Source of the DNA: Ralstonia pickettii
GTDB lineage: Bacteria > Pseudomonadota > Gammaproteobacteria > Burkholderiales > Burkholderiaceae
DNA: 64,000 nucleotides
Direction of reading: 5' to 3'
Assembly (NCBI RefSeq): GCF_000607165.1
Contig: NZ_JFZG01000024.1
Location: forward strand, 372,001 to 436,000
The stretch's first letter is position 1; the number at the start of each line of letters is the position of its first letter. The notes beneath the pieces are model-generated. The model saw only the letters and a list, made by a program, of their open reading frames with translations, did not search any database and was not told the DNA's origin. The position numbers were made by a program, and so were the translations under genes. Below, in pieces: positions 1 through 7,582 of this stretch.

Positions 1-480
1 AGTGCGCATGGTGATGGTGAAAAGCCTTCGCGCATCGACGTCGGGTCGTTTGTCGAAAGCCTGGTGTACGACTACCAGGACACCGGGAAGCCCGTCACGC
101 TGGAGCAGCACGCCGCCGGCGCCATCGTCACGCGCCCCCACGCGCTGCGCCGAGTGCTGACCAACCTCGCCGACAACGCCATCAAGTTTGGCGGCGCGGC
201 GGAAGTCGATGTGCGCCGCGACGGCGAAGCCGTGGTGATCGAAGTGCGCGACCGCGGGCCCGGTATTCCCGAAGACAAGCTCGATGCCGTGCTGCAGCCG
301 TTTGTGCGGCTGGAGAATTCGCGCAGCCGAGAGACGGGCGGCACGGGGCTGGGCCTGGCGATTGCCCAGCAGTTGGCAGTGGCCGCAGGCGGCGGGCTTA
401 CGTTGCGCAACCGCGAGGGTGGTGGGCTGGTGGCGGAAGTCAGGCTCGGTCAGGCCGCCCTGTCAGCACCACGCGAATAA
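1..480 (+). CDS. Sensor histidine kinase, C-terminal part (5' end outside window)
   Basis: The reading frame is open from base 1 and ends with TAA at 478-480, so only the last 159 residues are present. They form an HATPase_c domain. The N box reads NLADNAIKFGG, the G1 box DRGPGIPEDKL and the G2 box GTGLGLAIAQQLA, all intact for ATP binding. In the family this domain phosphorylates a dimerisation-domain histidine and signals to a response regulator. The sensor and HisKA parts lie upstream of the window, as would a partner regulator, since none follows. A kinase of the EnvZ/QseC type is likely, but the signal cannot be inferred. Confidence 0.9.
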   Translation, partial: SAHGDGEKPSRIDVGSFVESLVYDYQDTGKPVTLEQHAAGAIVTRPHALRRVLTNLADNAIKFGGAAEVDVRRDGEAVVIEVRDRGPGIPEDKLDAVLQPFVRLENSRSRETGGTGLGLAIAQQLAVAAGGGLTLRNREGGGLVAEVRLGQAALSAPRE

Positions 481-556
481 GGGCTGGAAACGCTGGGGGT
501 AGCAGTTGGCACATGCGTTGCCTCGTCCTCATGTAAGTTGTTGCGCAATGCGCCCG

Positions 557-585
557 TTGCGGGATAACCGAGTCGGTTTTATATT
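557..585 (+). promoter_or_regulatory. Candidate sigma-70 promoter for the HxlR gene
   Basis: TTGCGG (557-562) and TATATT (580-585) are separated by 17 bases and lie 44 bases before the ATG of the HxlR-type gene. The -10 matches consensus at five of six positions; the -35 is weak. An inverted repeat, CGCAA-N8-TTGCG, overlaps the -35 and could be an operator for autoregulation. Confidence 0.4.
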
Positions 586-628
586 GCAACCACATTGAAT
601 GTGAGGGCGCACGGTATGCGCGATAAAG

Positions 629-1114
629 ATGGTCAAACGTACGAGCCACGCGGATTCTCTTTGCGGCGTTGCCAGGCCGCTGGACGCCATTGGCGACTGG
701 TGGTCGTTGCTGATTGTTCGCGATGCGTTTGACGGCCTGCGCCGCTTTGGAGAGTTTCAGCGCAGTCTCGGGCTGTCAAAGAACATCCTGGCGGTGCGGC
801 TGCGCAACCTTGTGGCGCACGACATTCTCGAAACGGTGCCGGCGGCTGACGGCAGTGCGTATCAGGACTACGTGCTGACCGAGAAAGGGCGTGCGCTGTT
901 TCCGCTGCTGGTGGCGCTGCGGCAATGGGGCGAAGCGTTCTGCTTTGGGCCCGATGAGGCGCACGTTGTGCTGGTTGAGAAGGCAACGGGTAAGCCGGTG
1001 CCGCGACTTGAACTCCGCGCGCAGGATGGGCGAGCGCTGGCTCCGGAGGATACGGCGGTCGTCCACCCGACGGCCGTCAAGGAGACGAAGCGCCAGCGGG
1101 CGAAAGCGGGCTGA
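629..1114 (+). CDS. HxlR-family winged-helix transcriptional regulator
   Basis: This 161-residue protein carries the HxlR winged-helix domain over about residues 10-105. Typical motifs are DAIGDWWSLLIVRDAFDGLRRFGEFQ and, in the recognition-helix region, GLSKNILAVRLRNL; the wing ends in YVLTEKGRALFPLL. The extension of about 55 residues beyond the domain is found in part of the family. HxlR proteins are usually small local repressors or activators responding to electrophiles or metabolites. The natural target would be a neighbouring gene, but the next gene on the opposite strand is a truncated DUF72 gene, so the target may be elsewhere or lost. The fold is clear; the function is not. Confidence 0.88.
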   Translation: MVKRTSHADSLCGVARPLDAIGDWWSLLIVRDAFDGLRRFGEFQRSLGLSKNILAVRLRNLVAHDILETVPAADGSAYQDYVLTEKGRALFPLLVALRQWGEAFCFGPDEAHVVLVEKATGKPVPRLELRAQDGRALAPEDTAVVHPTAVKETKRQRAKAG

Positions 1115-1137
1115 ACGCGGTAGCGCTCAGGCACGGG

Positions 1138-1446
1138 CCGCAGCGCCAGCACCCCGGAAGCGAAGAAGTTGGCCAGCGCCGGCACCGCCGTCTCGTCACG
1201 AAAGCGCAGCATGTGAGTCAGGTAACGCGGTCCTTTGACCGCAAAAACGAAGCCGTCGGGCGCGGTGTCATGCCAGGCCTGCCGGCTCGTGATCGATTGC
1301 GGCGAGTAGTGCGACCCGTTGATCTCGATGGTGTCGAACCGGCGCGATGCATATTCCAGCTCGCGGCGCTGTGCCAGATCTTCCGGATCGAACACGCCGC
1401 GCCACCCTTCATGGCGCCACCCAGAGATGCCAATGCGGATGGTCAT
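1138..1446 (-). pseudogene. Truncated DUF72 (YecE-like) gene, N-terminal 103 codons only
   Basis: From ATG at 1446 the frame encodes a good DUF72 N-terminus: RIGISGWRHEGWRGVF, then FDTIEINGSHYSPQS and FVFAVKGPRYLTHMLRF. Similarity ends at about residue 103 (GVLALR), where the family continues with a conserved LGPILWQLPP-like stretch and more than 100 further residues. After that point the frame runs as unrelated sequence into the antisense of the HxlR gene. The missing two thirds cannot be nearby because the HxlR coding region fills that space. DUF72 proteins are TIM-barrel proteins of unknown function. This looks like a deletion remnant. Confidence 0.75.
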
Positions 1447-1533
1447 TGTTGCGAGCCGCGCGGGCGATGTCTTCCACTAGGCGCGGCGGCCATTCGGTCA
1501 GGGCGGTGCGGTGGCGTTTGCGCGCCCTGCGCG

Positions 1534-1692
1534 TCACTGATGCGGCGCATTCACCTGCGCTTGCACGTGCACAAGGCCACTTTGCGGCGCTAGCAGGCCC
1601 AGCGGCTCGTCCGTCAGATCGCGGGCAAGCGAATAGGCTGTAATCACGGCCAGCGTAACTCCCACGATGGCCAGCATTTCCCGAGTGTCCAT
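1534..1692 (-). CDS. Small single-pass membrane protein, 52 residues
   Basis: A short frame starts at ATG 1692 and stops at 1534. It has a near-perfect Shine-Dalgarno, AAGGAGGAGA, five bases before the ATG, the strongest in this part of the window. The product begins MDTREMLAIVGVTLAVITAY, giving one hydrophobic helix over about residues 6-23. A short polar tail follows, ending VNAPHQ. I do not recognise a family. The codons are typical for the host and the ribosome site argues for real expression. It lies downstream of, and on the same strand as, the GlxA-type regulator gene, about 130 bases away. Confidence 0.6.
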   Translation of the reverse strand: MDTREMLAIVGVTLAVITAYSLARDLTDEPLGLLAPQSGLVHVQAQVNAPHQ

Positions 1693-1824
1693 ACGCGTCT
1701 CCTCCTTGGTTCCTTACGTTCCTTGTTTCGGCCCCCTCTTGTTGGTGTCGGGCGGCGTCGGGGTGCGGACGCAAAGTTCGGGCCCAAGACGGGCGAATGG
1801 CGGAGCGACGCGGGTTAAATGGTG

Positions 1825-2760
1825 TTACCGGTCGCGCAGGGAAGATGGCGGCACGCCCAACAGGCGCTGAAAACTGCGCCGCATGCGTTCGGTATCGCCA
1901 AAACCGCACTCGGTAGCAACGCGCTGCATGGAAACCGCACCGCTTTCCAGTGCGGCGCGGGCTGCCTCCACGCGCAGTTTTTCCACGGCCTTTGCCGGAG
2001 TGAGACCCGTTTCGACTTGAAACGCGCGTGCGAAATGGCGCGGGCTCATGCAGGCGTGCTCGGCCAGATCGCCTACGCGATGCGGTGCACTCAGGTTGCG
2101 GCGCACATGATCCAGCAGCGGTTTGAAGCGACCGCGTGCCGAATCCATCTCATTCAGCGCTGAAAACTGCGACTGACCTCCGGGCCGCCGGTAGTACACG
2201 ACAAGCTGCCGTGCCACCGCGCGTGCCAGGCGCTCGCCCAGGTCTTCGGCGATGAGGGCAAGCGCCAAGTCGATGCCGGCGCTGATGCCGGCGCTCGTCC
2301 AGATCGGGCCGTCGTTTACGTAAATGTGGTCGGGTTCGAGCTGCACTTGCGTGAACGTGCGCGCGAACTGCTCGGTGCGGCTCCAGTGGGTGGTGGCGCG
2401 CCGGCCGTTCAACAAGCCCGTGGCGGCCAGCAGCAGGCTGCCCGAACACACGCTGGCCACGCGTGCGCCGCGCGCTGCGCAGCGCTGTACAAAGCGGCGC
2501 GTGCGCGCATCGGCCATGGCGGCGTCCACGCCGTCGCCGCCGGCAATGAGCAGCGTGTCGACCTGGCTGGCCGGCGGCAGGGCGTCGGCATCCCAGCGCA
2601 CACCGGAAGAACTGCGGACGAGGCCGGCCTGGGCGGCAATCATGCGCAGCGCGTAGTGATCGTCCCGATATCGGCTGGCCACTTCAAATGCCGCCACCGG
2701 CCCGGCAGCGTCGAGCAGTTGGAAATCCGGAAAGATGAGCACAGCGATGCGATGGGCCAT
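1825..2760 (-). CDS. GlxA-type transcriptional regulator (DJ-1/PfpI domain plus AraC HTH)
   Basis: The protein has an N-terminal DJ-1/PfpI-like domain (about residues 5-180, starting HRIAVLIFPDFQLLDAAGPV, with the nucleophile-elbow motif SVCSGSLLLAATGLL). A C-terminal AraC/XylS double helix-turn-helix follows over about residues 210-308 (ACMSPRHFARAFQ and VATECGFGDTERMRRSFQR). This is the standard layout of about 320 residues. I chose ATG 2760 because the DJ-1 strand starts directly after it; a start at 2826 would add 22 residues with no domain content. The gene is divergent from a second DJ-1 protein at 2861, which it probably controls from the shared 100-base intergenic region. The effector is unknown. 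Confidence 0.9.
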   Translation of the reverse strand: MAHRIAVLIFPDFQLLDAAGPVAAFEVASRYRDDHYALRMIAAQAGLVRSSSGVRWDADALPPASQVDTLLIAGGDGVDAAMADARTRRFVQRCAARGARVASVCSGSLLLAATGLLNGRRATTHWSRTEQFARTFTQVQLEPDHIYVNDGPIWTSAGISAGIDLALALIAEDLGERLARAVARQLVVYYRRPGGQSQFSALNEMDSARGRFKPLLDHVRRNLSAPHRVGDLAEHACMSPRHFARAFQVETGLTPAKAVEKLRVEAARAALESGAVSMQRVATECGFGDTERMRRSFQRLLGVPPSSLRDR

Positions 2761-2860
2761 GGCAGAAAAAGTGGGAGACTGGTCATTGCTGCCAACACGA
2801 TAGAGCGCGATTCTGTGAAGCGTCAACCCACCACCGCATCACTCTCAGGAGAGCTGAACC

Positions 2861-3547
2861 ATGACGACTTCCCCGTTCATCGTTGTCTTTGCGCTGTACA
2901 ACCGTGTCACCCAGCTTGATTTCACCGGCCCGCACGAAGTGTTCTGGCGGTTGCCCGGCGCGCAATGCGTGGTCGCCTCGGCGGCCGGCGGAGAGATTCA
3001 CGCCGACGGTGGCCTCACCATCTCGAACGTGCAGCGGCTGGTGGATATTCCGCATGCCGATCTCATCTGCGTGCCCGGCGGTTTTGGCGTGATCGAAGCC
3101 ATGGAAGACGCCGAGTTTGTGCGCGAAGTCCGGCGCCTGGCCGATGGCGCGCGCTATGTCACTTCAGTCTGCACTGGCTCTCTGGTGTTGGGCGCGGCAG
3201 GGTTGCTGCGGGGCAAGCGCGCGGGCTGCCACTGGGCGTGGCGCAACCTGCTGTCGGCGTTTGGCGCCACGGTGGACGAAGCCCGCGTGGTGCGTGACGG
3301 CAACCTCATCACCGGCGGTGGCGTGACGGCCGGCATCGACATGGCGCTGACGGTCATGGCGGACATTGCTGGTGTCGAACACGCGCAGGCCGTGCAGCTC
3401 GGTATCGAATACGCTCCCGCGCCGCCGTTCGATTGCGGCCGCCCCGAGCGCGCAGAACCGGAGATTCTCGAAGCGGTGACGTCGCGGCTCGATCGTTTGC
3501 GTGCGGATCGCCACGACGCCGTGCAACGGGCGGCGCAGCGCCTCTGA
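2861..3547 (+). CDS. DJ-1/PfpI family protein, isonitrile-hydratase-like
   Basis: This 228-residue, single-domain cytoplasmic protein of the DJ-1/PfpI superfamily starts with FIVVFALYNRVTQLDFTGPHE, which has the acidic residue typical of isonitrile hydratase (InhA) relatives. The nucleophile elbow is VTSVCTGSLVLGAAGLL, with its Cys near residue 106. The segment GGGVTAGIDMALTVMADIAG is also typical of that subgroup. In Pseudomonas, InhA hydrates isonitriles to N-substituted formamides; whether this protein does so is inference. GGAGAG precedes the ATG at a normal distance. The divergent GlxA-type regulator suggests coordinate control. Confidence 0.85.
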   Translation: MTTSPFIVVFALYNRVTQLDFTGPHEVFWRLPGAQCVVASAAGGEIHADGGLTISNVQRLVDIPHADLICVPGGFGVIEAMEDAEFVREVRRLADGARYVTSVCTGSLVLGAAGLLRGKRAGCHWAWRNLLSAFGATVDEARVVRDGNLITGGGVTAGIDMALTVMADIAGVEHAQAVQLGIEYAPAPPFDCGRPERAEPEILEAVTSRLDRLRADRHDAVQRAAQRL

Positions 3548-3630
3548 GCCACGGCGCCGGCGCGCGCCGGATTGCGGCGACAATGGCGTCTTTCGACGTA
3601 TCCACGCCTCAAGCCGGCGCCGCATCCTGC

Positions 3631-4422
3631 ATGAACACTCCGTCTTCCCAGCCCAACGCCCGTGGCCCGATTGGCATCGTTGCTGCCCTGCATGAAGAGA
3701 TCAACGAACTGCTGACGTGGCTGTCCGACGCGCAGTGCATCCACATCGGCAGCCGCGATTTCTGGACGGGCGAGTTGGACGGCCACGCGGTCGTTGTGGT
3801 GCTGTCGCGCGTCGGCAAGGTGGCAGCGGCGTCCACCACCGCAGTGCTGATCACGCAGTTCAACGTACGCGCCGTGGTGTTTGCTGGCGTGGCCGGCGCA
3901 TTGGCACCGGGCGTGGCCGTGGGCGACGTCGTGGTGTCGGAAGAATTGCTGCAGCACGATGTCGATGCCTCGCCGCTGTTTCCGCGCTGGGAGATTCCGT
4001 TGACCGGCATGGCGCGTTTTCCTGCCGACGTGTCGCTCGCCGGCGGGCTGCTGGAAAGCGCCGGCGCTGTGCTGGCCGACCCGCACGCGCTGCTGGGTCC
4101 AGATGTCATGCGGGCCTTCGGAATTGCGGCGCCGCAGGTGCATCGTGGGCTCATCGTCAGCGGGGACCGCTTTGTCTGCACCTCGGCCGAGAGCGCCGTG
4201 TTGCGTACGGCATTGCCGGACGCCCTGGCCGTGGAGATGGAGGGCGCCGCCGTGGCGCAGGTGTGCCACGAATGGGGCGTGCCATTTGCTGCCATCCGCA
4301 CGATTTCCGACCGCGCGGATGACGCGGCCAGCGTGGACTTCGCGCAGTTCATCGCACAGGTGGATTCACGCTACAGCGTGGCCATCCTGCGCAACTGGCT
4401 GTCGATGACCGCCGGGGCCTGA
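3631..4422 (+). CDS. 5'-methylthioadenosine/S-adenosylhomocysteine nucleosidase-like protein
   Basis: This is a phosphorylase/PNP-superfamily nucleosidase of about 263 residues. It opens with GPIGIVAALHEEINELL, where the Glu after the first strand is the MTAN substrate/catalytic-type residue. VAGALAPGVAVGDVVVS follows, and the C-terminal block is CTSAES...ALAVEMEGAAVAQ and TISDRADD, containing the ribose-binding Glu-Met-Glu and catalytic Asp. MTAN cleaves adenine from MTA and SAH in methyl-cycle salvage. It is longer than E. coli Pfs (232 residues), with an insertion around the middle. An in-frame ATG at 3583 would add 16 residues; ATG 3631 lies nearer the conserved fold and is preferred. Confidence 0.85.
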   Translation: MNTPSSQPNARGPIGIVAALHEEINELLTWLSDAQCIHIGSRDFWTGELDGHAVVVVLSRVGKVAAASTTAVLITQFNVRAVVFAGVAGALAPGVAVGDVVVSEELLQHDVDASPLFPRWEIPLTGMARFPADVSLAGGLLESAGAVLADPHALLGPDVMRAFGIAAPQVHRGLIVSGDRFVCTSAESAVLRTALPDALAVEMEGAAVAQVCHEWGVPFAAIRTISDRADDAASVDFAQFIAQVDSRYSVAILRNWLSMTAGA

Positions 4423-4426
4423 GCGG

Positions 4427-4882
4427 CTATTGCCCCTTCGCGGCCAGATACTTGTCGAGTGCGTTGGCGCGTTCGCTCAGGCGGAAGACTTCGTTCTCCA
4501 GGCGCTGCAGATCGTCGAGCTTGTCCTTGCCGTAGATGGCGGTCTCAAGGGCGGCCGTTCTGGTGTGAAAATCCTGCCACGCCTGCTCGGAACTCGCCAG
4601 GGCGTCTTTCGCCTTGCCGTTCAATTTGCTCGAGAGCGTTTGGTACGCGCGGTTCAGGCGCTCGTCCTGCGCGGTCTTTTCTGCGGAGAGACATGCGCCG
4701 ATTGCGTCCGGATTGTCCGGCGCCTTGTCGACGCAGGCATAGAGCTTGGTGGAAATGCCCTGCGGTGCGCGGCGCTTGACGCCATTGGCCAGGCTTTCGG
4801 CTGCGAACGCCCCGGTGCTGTGTGCCAGCAGCGCAACGGCAACGGGAAGGGCCAGCGTCTTCAGTGTCGTCAGCGTGTTCAA
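4427..4882 (-). CDS. LprI-like (DUF1311) periplasmic protein with a TTG start
   Basis: The protein is about 151 residues, with a signal peptide (LKTLALPVAVALLAHSTGAFA, cut near AFA-AE). A lysozyme-inhibitor-LprI-type domain follows, reading YACVDKAPDNPDAIGACL, then QDERLNRAYQTLSSKL and QAWQDFHTRTAALE. No ATG is placed sensibly: the in-frame ATG at 4951 would put 23 charged residues before the signal peptide. TTG at 4882 has an AGGAGT Shine-Dalgarno six bases upstream and gives a normal signal peptide, so I chose it. Proteins with this domain are small secreted helical proteins; lysozyme inhibition is known only for the mycobacterial member. It converges with the MTAN gene, four bases apart. 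Confidence 0.75.
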   Translation of the reverse strand: MNTLTTLKTLALPVAVALLAHSTGAFAAESLANGVKRRAPQGISTKLYACVDKAPDNPDAIGACLSAEKTAQDERLNRAYQTLSSKLNGKAKDALASSEQAWQDFHTRTAALETAIYGKDKLDDLQRLENEVFRLSERANALDKYLAAKGQ

Positions 4883-5026
4883 GAAGTGACTCCTGATCGT
4901 GTGTCTGCGATGCGTGAAGGGGCCGTCCAGTCTATCGGCTGGCCAACGCACCCGCGATCAGCCAGGCAGGTGAGGCCGCAGGTTGCGCAGGGCGTTTTCC
5001 ACGTAGGCTTCTTTCTCGCCGACGGG

Positions 5027-5305
5027 CGCCAGACGATTGCCCGCAAGGCGCTGGCTGGCCTGACGCTGGTCACGCATCCTGCGTCGTACTTTGTCTGGCT
5101 GGCGCTGCCGCCCGAGGTCTGCGCCGACCGCGTGGCCGTGGCGCTGCAGGAAGATGGCATCTCCGTGTCGACCGCGGAGCCGTTTGCGACGTCGAAGCAG
5201 GTGCCGCACGCGCTGCGGCTGGCCTTGGGCTCCGTCGCGCTCGACCGGCTCGATGCCGCGCTGCAGACTGTCAGGCAGCGCGTGGAAGCACAGCGGTATC
5301 GATAA
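5027..5305 (+). pseudogene. C-terminal remnant of a MocR-type (GntR/aminotransferase) regulator
   Basis: An open frame ending at 5305 encodes about 92 residues typical of the C-terminal lobe of fold-type I PLP aminotransferases as found in MocR/PdxR regulators. It reads ARKALAGLTLVTHPASYFVWLALP, then LQEDGISVSTAEPFA and PHALRLALGSV. The N-terminal GntR helix-turn-helix, the PLP lysine and most of the aminotransferase domain are missing, and no start codon fits. Upstream sequence in the same frame is the antisense of the LprI-like gene. This is a relic, probably cut when the neighbouring gene arrived. Confidence 0.7.
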
Positions 5306-5384
5306 CGAAAACCGTGCCAAACCTCGTGCGCTTGCCTACACTCTCGTCGCAACGAAATGGCCCAATTTGCCCACAGGAGACCTC

Positions 5385-6245
5385 ATGAAGAACTGGCTTG
5401 CAACGACGGCCGCATGGGCGCTCTGCGCATGCGTAGCGTTCGGCAGCGTCGCCCATGCGGCTGACACCGCCGCTGACGGCACGACGCTGACTGTCAACAT
5501 CGGCACGCAGCACCGCACGTTGTCGCGCGATGCATTGCTGCACGATCCGCACCTCACCAGCGTGACGGTGGAAGACCAGAACCTGAAGCGCCGCCTGACC
5601 TTCAAGGCGATCCCGGTGACGGAGCTGTTCCGTGGGCAGACTGTCAGCCCGGATGCCAGCGCCACCACCGCCGCCAGCGACGGCTACGTATCACACTTGC
5701 CGATGCGCCTGCTGCTGGGCGACCGCGTCGACGGCCCGCGCGCGTGGCTGGCCGTGGAAGACCCGGCCTCGCCGTGGCCGACGCTCAAGGGCCAAGACAT
5801 CGGCCCGTTCCGCCTGATCTGGACGGCGCCGCCGGCCAAGGCATCGGTGGTGAATGAAAGCCTGTGGACTTACAGCATCGTGCGCATCGACATTGCCGCG
5901 CTGCCCGGCGAGCGCTTTGCGGCCATCCGCCCCGCGGCGGGGTTGCCCGCAGATGGCCCTGTCATGCGCGGTTTCGCCACGTTCCAGCGCGTCTGCTTTT
6001 CGTGCCACACGCTCAACCGCGCCGGCGATGCCAACCTTGGCCCCGACCTGAACGTGCCGTACAGCCCGGTGGAATACCTGGGCGACGAGAAGCTGCGCCA
6101 CCTGATCCGCGATCCGCAATCGCTGCGCTGGTGGCCCAACGCCCGCATGTCGGCCATCGACGAGAAAACGCTGTCCGATGCGCAACTCAACGATCTGCTG
6201 GCGTACTTGCACCACATGACCAAGCGCAAATCAGCAGCGCAATGA
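5385..6245 (+). CDS. Periplasmic cytochrome c with an N-terminal sulfite-oxidase-like domain
   Basis: This 286-residue exported protein has a signal peptide over residues 1-26 (AFGSVAHAAD cleavage region). A domain of about 160 residues follows (LTVNIGTQHRTLSRDALL, VTVEDQNLKRRLTFKAIPV, LPMRLLLGDRVDGPRAWLAV). It resembles the molybdopterin-oxidoreductase/sulfite-oxidase fold seen in cytochrome-fused proteins, but I see no conserved Moco-ligating Cys. The C-terminal 90 residues form a class I cytochrome c with haem motif CFSCH and a distal Met in WWPNARMSAI. It probably carries electrons in the periplasm; donor and acceptor are unknown. The ATG has ACAGGAGA upstream. A larger frame from 5091 overlaps the relic and is not the gene start. 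Confidence 0.8.
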   Translation: MKNWLATTAAWALCACVAFGSVAHAADTAADGTTLTVNIGTQHRTLSRDALLHDPHLTSVTVEDQNLKRRLTFKAIPVTELFRGQTVSPDASATTAASDGYVSHLPMRLLLGDRVDGPRAWLAVEDPASPWPTLKGQDIGPFRLIWTAPPAKASVVNESLWTYSIVRIDIAALPGERFAAIRPAAGLPADGPVMRGFATFQRVCFSCHTLNRAGDANLGPDLNVPYSPVEYLGDEKLRHLIRDPQSLRWWPNARMSAIDEKTLSDAQLNDLLAYLHHMTKRKSAAQ

Positions 6246-6251
6246 CCGGCG

Positions 6252-6761
6252 CTAGTCGGCTGCCCAGTCGACCAGTGTGGCGATGGTGTTCATGTTGCGG
6301 GCCGTCCCCGTCTTGGCGGCGGGGATCTTCAGTTTGGAATCGGCCATGCCGTCGCCGTAGTGCACGTAGATTTCGCGCGTGCCCAGGGCCATCTCTTCCG
6401 TCCGGCAGCCGGTGGCGGCGGCCAATGCATCGGCCGGCGGCGGCGTATCCAGAAAGATGGCGACCGTCCGGTTGGGCGCGGCGATCTTGAAGGGATTGTT
6501 TTCCAGCACCGCCGCCAATTCCGCGCCCGTGCGCACGAGCACGCCCACGGGTTTGCCGGCGTAATCCTCCAGGCAGCGTTCCAGCTTCGCCTTGACGGTC
6601 GCTTCCGCCAGCCGGCTCTGAAAGACCACGTTGCCGCTCGCAATGTAGGTGCGTACGCCGCTCAGGCCGATCGATTCACATATCGCGCGCAGTTCGGCCA
6701 TGGGCAGTTTTCCGGTGCCGCCCACGTTCACGGCGCGCAGGAAGGCGATGTAGCTGGGCAT
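6252..6761 (-). CDS. DUF1697 domain protein
   Basis: The product is 169 residues, the family's normal length. It begins MPSYIAFLRAVNVGGTGKLP and continues with RTYIASGNVVFQS and TVAIFLDTPPPADAL. The C-terminus GTARNMNTIATLVDW is the usual DUF1697 ending. Members are small soluble alpha/beta proteins of unknown function found across bacteria. There is no signal peptide. The gene converges with the cytochrome c gene six bases away, and its upstream region is shared divergently with the glycine-zipper gene. Confidence 0.85.
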   Translation of the reverse strand: MPSYIAFLRAVNVGGTGKLPMAELRAICESIGLSGVRTYIASGNVVFQSRLAEATVKAKLERCLEDYAGKPVGVLVRTGAELAAVLENNPFKIAAPNRTVAIFLDTPPPADALAAATGCRTEEMALGTREIYVHYGDGMADSKLKIPAAKTGTARNMNTIATLVDWAAD

Positions 6762-6960
6762 GGGTTCTCCTGTTCTGTCTGTCTTATTAATGGCTTAGGG
6801 GCGGGCTCGGATTGGCAACATTCTGTTACGAGATTGACGAATGTGTTTAACCCGCCCTGTTGCGTGACTTGTATTCTTCGCCCCGAACTCATCAAGCCCG
6901 GACCGGCCTCTCAGTGCTGGTTTGAGTGCTGCATCCTGCATTTGCGCATAGGAGAACACC

Positions 6961-7395
6961 ATGTTGAAGAAAATTGCACCTGCCCTGATTGTGGCAACAC
7001 TCGCCGGCCTGACGGCTTTGCCCGCTGCGGCGGATGACTTGCGCAATGCGCTGGGCGGCGCGCTGGGTGGCGCAGGCGGGGCGGCCGTGGGCGGCGCGCT
7101 GGGCGGGCAGACTGGCTCGGTCATCGGCGGTGCTGTTGGCGGCGGCGCCGGCGGCGCATTGACGGCCAACGGCCGGGAGCGCAAGGGCGCCATCGTGGGC
7201 GGTGCGCTGGGCGGCGGCGTGGGTGCGGCTGCGGGCAATGCCATGGGCGGCCGTACGGGCGGCATCGTTGGCGCGGGCCTGGGTGGCGGCGCCGGTGCGG
7301 CACTCGGCGGCAACGTACAGCGCAATTCGTATTCCGACCGCGACGACCGCGGCCGCGGCTACCGTCGCCACGGCAAACACCATCACCACCATTGA
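6961..7395 (+). CDS. Glycine-zipper envelope protein with a C-terminal His5 tail
   Basis: This 144-residue exported protein has a signal peptide ending near LPAAADD. About 90 residues of glycine-zipper repeats follow (GGALGGAGGAAVGGALGGQ and similar, including GGRTGGIVGAGLGGGAG). Such Gly-xxx-Gly arrays pack membrane helices in outer-membrane or lipoprotein-type proteins such as SlyB/PcP relatives, but there is no lipobox. The last 20 residues are basic and end in HGKHHHHH, a natural run of five histidines that could bind metal. A good AGGAGA Shine-Dalgarno precedes the ATG. Function unknown; an envelope location is inferred. Confidence 0.75.
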   Translation: MLKKIAPALIVATLAGLTALPAAADDLRNALGGALGGAGGAAVGGALGGQTGSVIGGAVGGGAGGALTANGRERKGAIVGGALGGGVGAAAGNAMGGRTGGIVGAGLGGGAGAALGGNVQRNSYSDRDDRGRGYRRHGKHHHHH

Positions 7396-7582
7396 TCTGA
7401 TGCGCCGTTGCGCTCGCCACTGAGCGCCACGGCCGCTTTCTTGCTTTCCTTCCCGCGACGGCGCTGTCCGCGTGCGTCGCCCGCTGCGTCGGTAAAACCT
7501 GTCGCCGCGACTCGCCGTTGCCACGTGCGCCGCCTACCATACCGAGACGGCCGCGATTGGCCCGCACACGAAGGAGAGCGCC

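Noticed and set aside
1409-1909. 166-codon minus-strand frame between the DUF72 relic and the GlxA-type gene
   Set aside because: Arg/Ala-rich with no motif and overlapped by the better-supported 52-codon gene in another frame.
3154-4269. Minus-strand open frame of 371 codons opposite the DJ-1 and MTAN genes
   Set aside because: Spans two confident plus-strand genes and has no motif or start signal.
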